Below are positions 56,352 through 64,000 of a DNA stretch of 64,000 nt, piece by piece (position 1 is the stretch's first letter; every line of letters starts with the position of its first letter). A model generated the notes under the pieces. That model searched no databases. It was given only the letters and a program-made list of their open reading frames with translations, and was not told where the DNA came from. The DNA is taken from positions 124,001-188,000 of the forward strand of contig NZ_SMTE01000008.1 of NCBI RefSeq assembly GCF_004357765.1. Direction: 5' to 3'. Made by a program: the position numbers and the translations under genes. The stretch is from Pseudomonas putida. Its GTDB lineage: Bacteria > Pseudomonadota > Gammaproteobacteria > Pseudomonadales > Pseudomonadaceae.

Positions 56352-59300
56352 ATGCCACGCTACGTCACTCCCCTGCTACTCGCGCTGGCCCTGGCCAGCG
56401 CTGAAGCTCGGGCCACCGCGCCCCAGCCCGCTCCCTACACCTTATTGCCCCGCTCCACCGCCAATCCCGTCCAGCCGACGCTGAGCGAATCCCAGCGGCG
56501 CTGGCTGCAAGAGCGCCGATCATTGCGGCTGGGCACCTCCGCCCCGGACTACCCACCGTTCGACATCACCAGCGGCGGACGCGACTACCAGGGGCTGACC
56601 GCCGAATATGCACACCTGATCGGCAACGCGTTGCAGGTACCGATCGAGGTCGTGCGCTATTCCTCCCGGGATGCGGCGGTCAGCGCGCTCAAGCACGGTG
56701 AGATCGATCTGCTCGGCAGCGCCAACGGCTATGAGGCAGCAGTCGATGGCCTGGCGCTGTCGCGCCCTTATGCCGTCGACCAACCGGTGCTGGTCACCCG
56801 CGAGGATCAAGCGCCCCCGCTCGACGCCGGCCTGGCCAACCTGCGCCTGGGCATGCTCGACCACTATCTGCCCAGACGGGACATCCGCACCGCCTACCCC
56901 AACGCCAGACTGATGGCCTTCGGCTCGTCCGCCCAGGCGCTCAATGCCGTTGCCTTCGGCCAGGCCGATGTGTTCATTGGCGACACCATCTCCACTCACT
57001 ATCAACTCAACCGCGGCCATCTGCCCGGCTTGCGCATGGCCAACTTCAGCAAGCATGAAGCAGTAGGCTTCGGCTTCGCCATGCGCAGCCAGGACACGCA
57101 GTTGCAAACCCTGGTGAACATGGCTCTGGACATTCAGCCCGGCGCCGTGCACGGCAGCATCTTCAAGCGCTGGAGCGCGGGCAGCGACCTGCTGCTGACC
57201 GACCGCCAACTGCACCTGACCCCGGCAGAACAACAATGGTTACGCCGGCACCCGGTGATGCGCGTGGCCATCGACGAAACCGCCGCACCGGTGTCGTTCT
57301 TCGATGTCGGCGGGCACTTTCGCGGCGTCACCGCTGACCTGCTGGAACTCATCCGCCTGCGCACCGGCCTGCGCTTCGAAGTACACCGCGCCAGTGGCAC
57401 CGCCGACATGCTGGCCCGCCTCGAAGGTGGCCGGGTCGACCTGATCGCGGCACTGGTCAACGACAATCTCGACGCCCAGCACCTGCGCAGCACCCGCACC
57501 TACCTGGAAAGCACCCATGTGCTGGTCACCCGCGACGACGAGCGCCAGGTCGATTCACTGGAGGACCTGCGCGGACAGCGCATTGCAATCACCCGCTACA
57601 GCACCCTGGACGAGCTGCTCGCACGTGACTTTCCCCAGGTTGCCTGGATCGAAACGGAGAACACCTATTATTCGATGGCGCTGCTGGAAACGGGCGCGGT
57701 CGATGCGGTGATCACCACACTGATCGATGCCAATCACGCCCTGAACAACGATCCCAAGCTGGTCATCCGCAGCGCCATCGGCTCCGAGCCGGCCAGCTTC
57801 GCGATGGCTACGCGCGCGGAGGACACCGCCCTGGCCTCGGTGCTGGACAAAGCCTTGGCGAGCATCTCGCCAGAGGAGCTGGGAGTGATCAACAACCGCT
57901 GGCGCGGCTACGGTCCACCTGACGGCAAGCGCTGGCAGCGATTGCGTCAGCTCGCCGTGCAGGTGCTGCTGGGCACCGGTTTGCTGCTGCTGCTCGCAGT
58001 GCTCTGGAACACCCGCTTGCGTCGGCAGATCCGCCAGCGCCAGCAGGCCGAACGGGCACTGAGCGATCAACTGGCGTTCATGCGTGCATTGCTCAATGGC
58101 ACCCCCCATCCAATGTACGTGCGCGACCGCCAGGGCCACCTGCAAAGTTGCAACAGCAGCTACCTAGAGGCCGTGCAGGCCACTGCCGAGGATGTGATCG
58201 GCAAGCGCCTGGAACAGAGCCTGTTCTGCGATCCACTGCATGCCCGGCAGATCGAGGCCGACTATCAGCAGGTCATGCGCGACGGCACACCGCTGATCCT
58301 CGACCGTCCCTTAAAGTTGCGTGGGCGGGAAATGACCCTCTACCACTGGATCCTGCCCTATCGCGATTCCTTGGGTGAGCCGCAGGGCATCATTGGCGGC
58401 TGGATCGACATCAGCGAGCGCCGCGAACTGGTCCAGGAGCTGCGCCAGGCCAAGCAGCAGGCCGAGGACGCCAACCGCGCCAAGAGCACCTTCCTGACGA
58501 CCATCAGCCATGAAATCCGCACGCCGATGAACGCACTGATCGGCATGCTCGAACTGGCCTCCATGCGCGCCGAACAGGGCCAGCTCGACCGCACTGCGCT
58601 GGACGTGGCGTACCACGCCAGCCGTGACCTGCTGGGACTGATCGGGGACATTCTCGACATCGCCAGAATCGAATCCGGCCAGCTGTCCCTGGTACCGGAG
58701 CCGGTTGACGTGGCGGCACTGATCGCTTCGGTGCAACGGGTATTCGAAGGCCAGGCGCGGCAAAAGGGCCTCACCCTGGAGGCCGACATCGCTGCGAGTG
58801 CACGCTGTCACGCCCTGCTCGACCCGTTACGCCTCAAGCAGATCCTGTCCAATCTGGTGAGTAACGCGATCAAGTTCACCGACCATGGCCAGGTCCGCAT
58901 CCAGGCCTGCGTACTCGACGCAAGCGGCGAGGACGCGCCAACCCTGGTAGTAGAGGTACGCGACAGCGGCATCGGCATTCACGACGCTGACCTGCAACGC
59001 CTGTTCACGCCCTTCGCCCAAGCCAATCTGCACAGCCAGGGCGCTCGCGCCGGTACCGGCCTGGGGCTGGCCATCTGCCGCAGCCTGGCCGAAATGATGG
59101 GGGCCGACCTGCAGCTCAAGAGCCTGCAGGGCGTCGGGACCCAGGTGCGCCTGGCGATGCCCCTCTGCCGGGTCGAGCCGCCGCTGGCCCATGGGCGGTC
59201 GGCCCAGCACCTGGCCTCCCCCAACCCACATCTGAAGGTATTGGTGATCGACGATCATCCCGCCAACCTGTTGCTCATGGCCCACCAGCTCAACCATCTG

Positions 59301-59966
59301 GGCCTGCAGCAGACCACCGCCAACGAAGGGCGCGAAGGCCTGGCGAAATTTCGCAAGGGCCAATTCGATGTGGTGATCCTCGACTGCAACATGCCGCACA
59401 TGAATGGCTATCAGTTGGCTGATGCGATCCGCGCCTACGAGCGCCAGCATGATCTGCCGCCCTGCACCTTGCTCGGCTACACCGCCAATGCCCAGCCCGA
59501 AGTGCGCCAGCGCTGCCTCGAGGCGGGCATGGACGACTGCCTGCTCAAACCCATCAGTCTGGCCACGTTGTGCAAGCACCTGGCCCGGGTACTTCCACGT
59601 CATCTGGAGCACGGCGTGTCGCGGCGACCGTTCGACCTGAGCGGCCTGGACGCCGTCGTCGGCCTGGAGGCGCAGGACCTTCAGCGGCTGCTCGACACCG
59701 TCAGCCAGAGCCTACGCGAGGACTACAGCGCCCTGATGGCGCTGGAGGTGGAACAGGATACCGAGGCGCTGGCCGAGCAGGCACACAAGATCCTCAGCGT
59801 GGCCAGAATGCTGGAGGCACAATCGTTGATGACGGCTTGCGAGGCGCTGGAGCAGAACGGGCTGAGCGTGGCCGAAATGAAACGGCGACGACAGGCCTTG
59901 GCGCGTCAGATGCGCCGGGTGGAAAAAGCCCTGGACCGAGCGCAGCAGGCCGGGCCAGGGCTTTGA
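56352..59966 (+). CDS. EvgS/BvgS-type unorthodox hybrid histidine kinase
   Basis: 1204 residues. Signal peptide (1-21), two tandem periplasmic SBP_bac_3 Venus-flytrap domains (about 45-275 and 290-515), one membrane segment (about 530-552), a PAS domain (about 570-690), HisKA with phospho-His near 719 (FLTTISHEIRTPMNAL), HATPase_c, a receiver with Asp near 1009 (VILDCNMPHMNGYQ) and a C-terminal Hpt with His1145 (EQAHKILSVARML). A complete His-Asp-His relay feeds the adjacent response regulator. The two flytrap domains suggest a small-molecule signal such as an amino acid or nicotinate-like ligand, which is not identified. Confidence 0.93.
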   Translation: MPRYVTPLLLALALASAEARATAPQPAPYTLLPRSTANPVQPTLSESQRRWLQERRSLRLGTSAPDYPPFDITSGGRDYQGLTAEYAHLIGNALQVPIEVVRYSSRDAAVSALKHGEIDLLGSANGYEAAVDGLALSRPYAVDQPVLVTREDQAPPLDAGLANLRLGMLDHYLPRRDIRTAYPNARLMAFGSSAQALNAVAFGQADVFIGDTISTHYQLNRGHLPGLRMANFSKHEAVGFGFAMRSQDTQLQTLVNMALDIQPGAVHGSIFKRWSAGSDLLLTDRQLHLTPAEQQWLRRHPVMRVAIDETAAPVSFFDVGGHFRGVTADLLELIRLRTGLRFEVHRASGTADMLARLEGGRVDLIAALVNDNLDAQHLRSTRTYLESTHVLVTRDDERQVDSLEDLRGQRIAITRYSTLDELLARDFPQVAWIETENTYYSMALLETGAVDAVITTLIDANHALNNDPKLVIRSAIGSEPASFAMATRAEDTALASVLDKALASISPEELGVINNRWRGYGPPDGKRWQRLRQLAVQVLLGTGLLLLLAVLWNTRLRRQIRQRQQAERALSDQLAFMRALLNGTPHPMYVRDRQGHLQSCNSSYLEAVQATAEDVIGKRLEQSLFCDPLHARQIEADYQQVMRDGTPLILDRPLKLRGREMTLYHWILPYRDSLGEPQGIIGGWIDISERRELVQELRQAKQQAEDANRAKSTFLTTISHEIRTPMNALIGMLELASMRAEQGQLDRTALDVAYHASRDLLGLIGDILDIARIESGQLSLVPEPVDVAALIASVQRVFEGQARQKGLTLEADIAASARCHALLDPLRLKQILSNLVSNAIKFTDHGQVRIQACVLDASGEDAPTLVVEVRDSGIGIHDADLQRLFTPFAQANLHSQGARAGTGLGLAICRSLAEMMGADLQLKSLQGVGTQVRLAMPLCRVEPPLAHGRSAQHLASPNPHLKVLVIDDHPANLLLMAHQLNHLGLQQTTANEGREGLAKFRKGQFDVVILDCNMPHMNGYQLADAIRAYERQHDLPPCTLLGYTANAQPEVRQRCLEAGMDDCLLKPISLATLCKHLARVLPRHLEHGVSRRPFDLSGLDAVVGLEAQDLQRLLDTVSQSLREDYSALMALEVEQDTEALAEQAHKILSVARMLEAQSLMTACEALEQNGLSVAEMKRRRQALARQMRRVEKALDRAQQAGPGL

Positions 59967-60011
59967 TTGGACGCAGCGCAGGCGCGATAGCCTGGCGCTG
60001 CTCCAGTGGGA

Positions 60012-60301
60012 TCAGGAAGCCGGGTTGATCGGCTTGTCCGGATACCAGGCGTCCAACAGCGGGCTGACTTCTACCTTGGTCAGTTCGCTACGGCCCTTGA
60101 GCCACGCTTCGACAGTTGCACGCTGCTCTTCGCTGACCGAGCCGCGCTTGGCACTGCAGACCAGACCGAAGTCATCGCCGCCGACATAATCCAGGCCATT
60201 GGCGTCCATGGCCTCGGCCAGGAACGCGTCGAGGAAGGCATCGATGGCTTCGTCGGACAGGTCTTCCTTGAAATCCAGGTTCAGTTCGAAACCCAGCTCC
60301 T
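60012..60301 (-). pseudogene. yggL: yggL lacking its 5' end, interrupted by the island
   Basis: The minus-strand frame reads ELGFELNLDFKEDLSDEAID and on to the C-terminus (PDKPINPAS), a clear YggL (DUF469, 50S ribosome-binding) protein. About 17 N-terminal residues of the family (Met, Arg/Lys-rich start) are missing. Upstream of Glu the frame enters unrelated sequence and meets a stop after 11 codons, with no ATG and no ribosome-binding site. Internal ATG at 60209 would give only 65 residues. Probably inactive unless a non-standard start rescues it. Confidence 0.85.
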
Positions 60302-60304
60302 TTC
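60296..60304. other. Junction between chromosome and inserted element
   Basis: yggL-like sequence ends at about 60300-60301 (minus strand AGGAGCTGGG). Right of this point the sequence no longer matches yggL and is more AT-rich. The partner junction lies outside the window, so the exact crossover and any direct repeat cannot be fixed. Confidence 0.65.
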
Positions 60305-60403
60305 TTTGACTAATTAGCAGGTTCTGTCAAAATGCCTGAAAGCGCCCTACCACGAGCCTTACAGAGCAATATAATGCTAAATCGAACAATGACAATTGTC
60401 AAA
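60305..60403. repeat. Repeated TGTCAAA motifs and small palindromes at the element end
   Basis: TTTGAC (60305-60310) is inverted relative to TGTCAAA at 60325-60331 and 60397-60403. Palindromes CTAATTAG (60310-60317) and GACAATTGTC (60391-60400) lie between or beside them. Such clusters at an element tip are candidates for recombinase binding sites or an operator for the recombinase gene. Confidence 0.45.
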
Positions 60404-62695
60404 TCTTACCGATCTGTTCGTCATCACCCCCTGGTCGCGATCGACCCCAAGGTGGCTGACCTCCTTTACCACGCCAACCGAATGGCCATGGAAGTGAAGG
60501 GCACGAAGTCTTCGGACGTGTATCCATCTATCAGGCTTCTTGAAGCGTTCTGCGACATCACAGACCAACGGATTACCCTGGAGACCCTGAGCCTCCCCGC
60601 AGTCGAAGAGATCCTGCGAGGCTTCAGCGCAGCGATGGCGGGAGACTCCTTGGCAGACCAGCTCCCTGGGGTTGCAGAGACCAGGGTTCGCGACTTGTAC
60701 CAAGCCTGGAGTTTCTTGCCGGCACTGGATCCAGGGGCTCACGCCGTGAGCTGGGACAAGACCCTCTTCGCTCCCCGACCAGAAATCTGTGTCAGGTTGT
60801 CAGCCGCTACGGACTATCAGCGATGGTATTGGGGTGGCTGGGGCCTGGAAGGAGGTAAAGAAGGGAACATGTATTTGCGACTAGCTGGGTTGGCACGGTT
60901 GCGTGGCCGAGACTATGTCGAACGCATCTACCACCACCTCCAGCGACACGCGAGAGTCGATCCAGGTTCGGCGCGAGTTGAATGGAATCATCTTTTTGAC
61001 CACCTCACCCGTAACCATGCGAGATGGCCGGAAGAGACGCTTTCTACAGAGGAAGGCGTGAAGGCATTCATGAGTGAGTTCACGAACGCCCATTTCTCGC
61101 GCGCTAGGAAGATGGGGAATGACGCTGGCTCTCAACTTAAACGTTGGAGCAGGTTCGTCAGGAGCGTTGAGATATGCCTTTGTAAAACTGGTATTTGGTC
61201 GCAGATTACGTCTCCGATCAAGACGCCGCCTGCTCGAACTAAACGTGGCTCTGAATCGAAGACGTGGGAGCGAGAGAACGGCCTAATCGTTCAAGACAAG
61301 ATGCTCACATCCATTCCACTCCATGCCAGTGATGCGGATGCGATGGAACTGCTTTTCTTCCAAATTAGGGCTGACCTTCGGGTCGTATCCGATTGGGCAA
61401 ATGCTCAAGCTGACGATCTAGTCGCGAAATTTCGCAACCGAAAAAAACTCGCCGAACAAGGAAGCATCATCAAGGACTACTCGGGGACTGCTTATAAGAA
61501 CTACAGTATCGCGGATCTCTGCGCGACGCTCGATGCACCAGAAACCAATGTTCCCACAAAATTTCTGTGCAAAGTATATGAGCATCAAACTGGGCAGAAG
61601 GTTATTTTTAACGACCTAGCCCAAGAGTTTGGATTTGCTACGACAGGAAGTCTTTTCCCTCATCAATGCCTCTTAGTGCTAGAGCACCCAATTATAACCA
61701 CAGAGTTCTTGCGCGACTTCAAGCTCTATAACGAGCACGGACATCTGACCGGCTTTGATGAAGAAGCCCGCCTGATAACGGGATACAAAAACAGAAAGCC
61801 ATCTGACGTAAGGGAGCAGGTCGTTGAGCTTTCGGATAGCTCATTCGAACGCTTCCAGGAAATTATCGAGTTGACTTCGAACTCTCGAACGCTACTCAGG
61901 AAGAATGGAGACCCCACGTACCGTAATCTATTTTTAACTACCGGCAATGGTTTCAGCTGGCCAAAGCAAGCCAAGGTTACAGTCTGGAATGACTCAAAGT
62001 TCGCTAACAACGCAGGACTTCTGACCCGGCTCATTGCTGAGTTTAGTCCATACTGGAACCAATCAGAAAATGAACTGGTGGTTTTTCTAAAGAAAGTCAA
62101 GCTGACAAATGTGCGCGCCTCGAAGGCGGTTGAAGTATTTATTGAAACAAAAAGCACTCAAGCCATGTCAAAGACTTTGGGCCATGAACATTACTACGCT
62201 GACTTACTGAGCCATTACCTGCCAGAGGCATTGCTTGATTTCATAAAATCAAGATGGATTCGGATTTTTCAGAAATCACTAGTTTGCTTGGCGATGGAGA
62301 ACAGCCCCCACTTGTTACGCGCAACAAAGTTTCATGACATTGATGAACTACATATATTCCTGGAAAAGCACCGCATCCATGAGCCCCCACCTGAAGCTGC
62401 TGACCCAGAGCGGAAAGCCGATCAGCCCAAAGAAGAGACAAAAGAGGCTGCACTGTCAATCAGCACGGGATTCCTCGCGGCTATATTATCGCTTGAAGCA
62501 GCTGTAAAAGGGGCAACGCATCGTCACCATGTGTGCGGAAGAGCGGAATATTGGTCATCCGTAGGGAAAAAAATAAAAGTAGAAATCCAGAAAGGCCGAA
62601 ACAAGAAGCTGAAAAAGTATTTAGAGAGCGCTTTAAAACTAGTTGACGCGACTCGAATGGAGAAGTTGATTTATGTCCCTTCTCACTGGGTTTGA
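60332..62695 (+). CDS. Tyrosine-recombinase-like integrase, long form
   Basis: 787 residues from ATG at 60332; ATG at 60374 or 60389 are alternatives, since the repeats lie over this start. The C-terminal third resembles a tyrosine recombinase catalytic domain: a putative beta-hairpin Lys segment LITGYKNRKPSDVREQ (about 475), box II Arg595 (LTNVRASK), then 23 residues later LGH (His618) and the candidate nucleophile Tyr629 (LSHYLPE). The R-to-H spacing equals that of XerD. About 400 N-terminal residues and the last 150 have no known domain. Codon use and A/T content differ from the chromosome. Overlaps the next gene by 23 bases. Confidence 0.75.
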   Translation: MPESALPRALQSNIMLNRTMTIVKSYRSVRHHPLVAIDPKVADLLYHANRMAMEVKGTKSSDVYPSIRLLEAFCDITDQRITLETLSLPAVEEILRGFSAAMAGDSLADQLPGVAETRVRDLYQAWSFLPALDPGAHAVSWDKTLFAPRPEICVRLSAATDYQRWYWGGWGLEGGKEGNMYLRLAGLARLRGRDYVERIYHHLQRHARVDPGSARVEWNHLFDHLTRNHARWPEETLSTEEGVKAFMSEFTNAHFSRARKMGNDAGSQLKRWSRFVRSVEICLCKTGIWSQITSPIKTPPARTKRGSESKTWERENGLIVQDKMLTSIPLHASDADAMELLFFQIRADLRVVSDWANAQADDLVAKFRNRKKLAEQGSIIKDYSGTAYKNYSIADLCATLDAPETNVPTKFLCKVYEHQTGQKVIFNDLAQEFGFATTGSLFPHQCLLVLEHPIITTEFLRDFKLYNEHGHLTGFDEEARLITGYKNRKPSDVREQVVELSDSSFERFQEIIELTSNSRTLLRKNGDPTYRNLFLTTGNGFSWPKQAKVTVWNDSKFANNAGLLTRLIAEFSPYWNQSENELVVFLKKVKLTNVRASKAVEVFIETKSTQAMSKTLGHEHYYADLLSHYLPEALLDFIKSRWIRIFQKSLVCLAMENSPHLLRATKFHDIDELHIFLEKHRIHEPPPEAADPERKADQPKEETKEAALSISTGFLAAILSLEAAVKGATHRHHVCGRAEYWSSVGKKIKVEIQKGRNKKLKKYLESALKLVDATRMEKLIYVPSHWV

Positions 62696-64000
62696 ATTCT
62701 TGGACAATCCGGAGGCGCACACTCCGGATTCCTTCCATAGTGCCTCATGGCTTAAGTGTGAATTTCATGAAGAAGTCTGGCGGATCCAGACTACTCAAAA
62801 AAATCCGATCACCATCGATTGGAGAGTGGGCCTATGGAATGGCACTGTATTAACCGCACCAATCAACGAAGTCCTCCACAGGTCGCTAAAGCACTTGCTA
62901 ATCATGTCAGTTGAAGGACTGACAGGGGAATTTTCCTCCCTTGCTCCTGAATCTAAAAACCACCGCCTGAAATGCTCAATGCGCGCCATAGACTATCTGC
63001 TTATCCATGCTAAAGATTTGCAGTTGCTTGAACTTGGCTTAGGCGCGCTAGACGGAGACGACATTAAAAACATACTTAACGTGCTCGCCTCGTCATCTAA
63101 CTCTGAAAATACCATATATAACTGGCGCGAGCGATGCCAATCGTTTTTCGAAGAGCAACTGAGTGCCATTACAAAAAATGAGGCATCGGATATTTTTGCA
63201 AAATACCCTGCTATGCTTCTCGTCGGCGAAGACCTCCTAGATGAAAAAGAACTAGACTTCAACGCCCACGAAATTCCGATGCTTCGTGCAGCGCTCATGA
63301 AGTCTGGCTTTTACTACAGAAACAATCAATATGCACTCGCAATAAATACAAAAAAATTGTCAACCGAACTTTACCCAGACACCTTAAGAGGTAAAGACAC
63401 GAAAAAAACAGCATTTGACATTCTCTGCTTTTTCCCAAATGATCCTCTTCATAAACGTGAATATCCGGCAGTGATTGTTACAACCGGAACCCTGGATCAA
63501 CTGCAAGACAGTTACTTCTTTTATTATCGCTATTTTTTCACCTGTACACCAGCGCTAATGCAGTTGTCACTACCGGCTCCTGCCGACGTAGAGATCTTGA
63601 AAAACTATAAGCCTGTACTAGCAGAAGCCGCTCGTTTCAGAAGTGTACCTTCCGAAACACTTTTGACACTATTCCGCAAGAGCATGGAGTTTCACATCAA
63701 TCATGGACGTATGATTCTGGATGGTTTCATTAGTATTGCCGAGTATTGCGTTAACAATTCCATGGCCATGCATAATCTCTCGGATGATCTGGTGTGCTCC
63801 ATTATCGGCAACGACCTTGTACAATTTGGGGTGAAAAAGCTTGGACTTTCTGCGTTAGACGCGACGAAGAATTTTAAGACTCGAAAGCCGAACTCAAAAA
63901 ATTACTGTAAAAAATTGCGAGAAAACAATGGTCTACTTGAGCTAGTACACATATATATAGGCTGCGTCCAGTTGATTGTTGGAATGATCATGGCACGTCG
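62673..64000 (+). CDS. Second long gene of the element, open at the window edge (possible recombinase partner)
   Basis: ATG at 62673 opens a frame with no stop for at least 442 codons, to the window end. It starts inside the last codons of the recombinase gene, a coupling arrangement. The product is rich in Lys, Asn and Phe, with strongly A/T-biased codons. No domain is recognised in the visible part. Its last visible residues, VQLIVGMIMARR, resemble the box I region of tyrosine recombinases (G-x-R-x-x-E), where a catalytic domain would begin. If so, the element encodes at least two recombinases. Confidence 0.7.
   Translation, partial: MSLLTGFEFLDNPEAHTPDSFHSASWLKCEFHEEVWRIQTTQKNPITIDWRVGLWNGTVLTAPINEVLHRSLKHLLIMSVEGLTGEFSSLAPESKNHRLKCSMRAIDYLLIHAKDLQLLELGLGALDGDDIKNILNVLASSSNSENTIYNWRERCQSFFEEQLSAITKNEASDIFAKYPAMLLVGEDLLDEKELDFNAHEIPMLRAALMKSGFYYRNNQYALAINTKKLSTELYPDTLRGKDTKKTAFDILCFFPNDPLHKREYPAVIVTTGTLDQLQDSYFFYYRYFFTCTPALMQLSLPAPADVEILKNYKPVLAEAARFRSVPSETLLTLFRKSMEFHINHGRMILDGFISIAEYCVNNSMAMHNLSDDLVCSIIGNDLVQFGVKKLGLSALDATKNFKTRKPNSKNYCKKLRENNGLLELVHIYIGCVQLIVGMIMAR

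Overview
The window is chromosomal DNA of a gamma-proteobacterium, almost certainly a Pseudomonas of the P. putida group. The evidence is high GC content, dense gene packing, and a gene order typical of that group: sthA, gap, mfd, nagZ, psrA, lexA-sulA, topA, fadBA, slt, moeA/moaB, pdxB, acnA, aer. Long opposite-strand reading frames over the GC-rich genes were treated as shadows. Assignments come from reading protein motifs by eye; no database search was run.

Layout. 1-4.6 kb: tail of a glycerophosphodiester phosphodiesterase gene, then sthA, apbE and a long gap gene on the minus strand. 4.7-12.1 kb: mfd, a csiV-like gene and a SWIM/SNF2 helicase as a tight plus-strand group. 12.2-16.2 kb: nagZ, psrA with its own operator, the SOS genes lexA-sulA with two LexA boxes, and two small conserved genes. 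16.2-17.0 kb: an internally deleted IS605-type TnpB element. 17-23.4 kb: topA, a DUF1653 gene and the fadBA beta-oxidation operon, which carries a degenerate copy of the psrA operator. 23.5-29.9 kb: a candidate small RNA, a universal stress protein, a 33-bp REP pair, uup, slt and a MOSC gene. 30-34.6 kb: a signalling cluster (cheV, an Hpt-like protein, a NarL-type sensor and regulator) and a YegS-type kinase. 34.8-43.7 kb: a glycosyltransferase, moeA/moaB, a small lipoprotein, tRNA-Pro(CGG), a chemoreceptor, an ABC exporter and pdxB. 43.7-55.4 kb: tusA, rlmM, acnA, an Aer-type aerotaxis receptor, a pseudouridine synthase, a small SOS-box gene, a glutaredoxin-like gene, an ammonium transporter, an envelope-associated trio and dgt. 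55.4-60.0 kb: an AT-rich promoter region, then a BvgA/EvgA-type regulator and an EvgS-type hybrid sensor kinase.

At about 60,300 the ordinary chromosome stops inside yggL, whose first codons are missing. Beyond that is more AT-rich foreign DNA: a 787-codon tyrosine-recombinase-like gene, and overlapping it a second long reading frame that runs off the window and ends at what may be the first catalytic-arginine box of another recombinase. This looks like the integration end of a genomic island. The multi-recombinase layout recalls the published Gamma-Mobile-Trio islands, but family membership is a hypothesis here and the cargo lies outside the window.

Regulation readable from sequence: LexA boxes at lexA-sulA and at an uncharacterised 106-residue gene; a 27-bp double PsrA-type operator at psrA with a related one at fadBA; promoter and terminator bracketing the tRNA; several intrinsic terminators.
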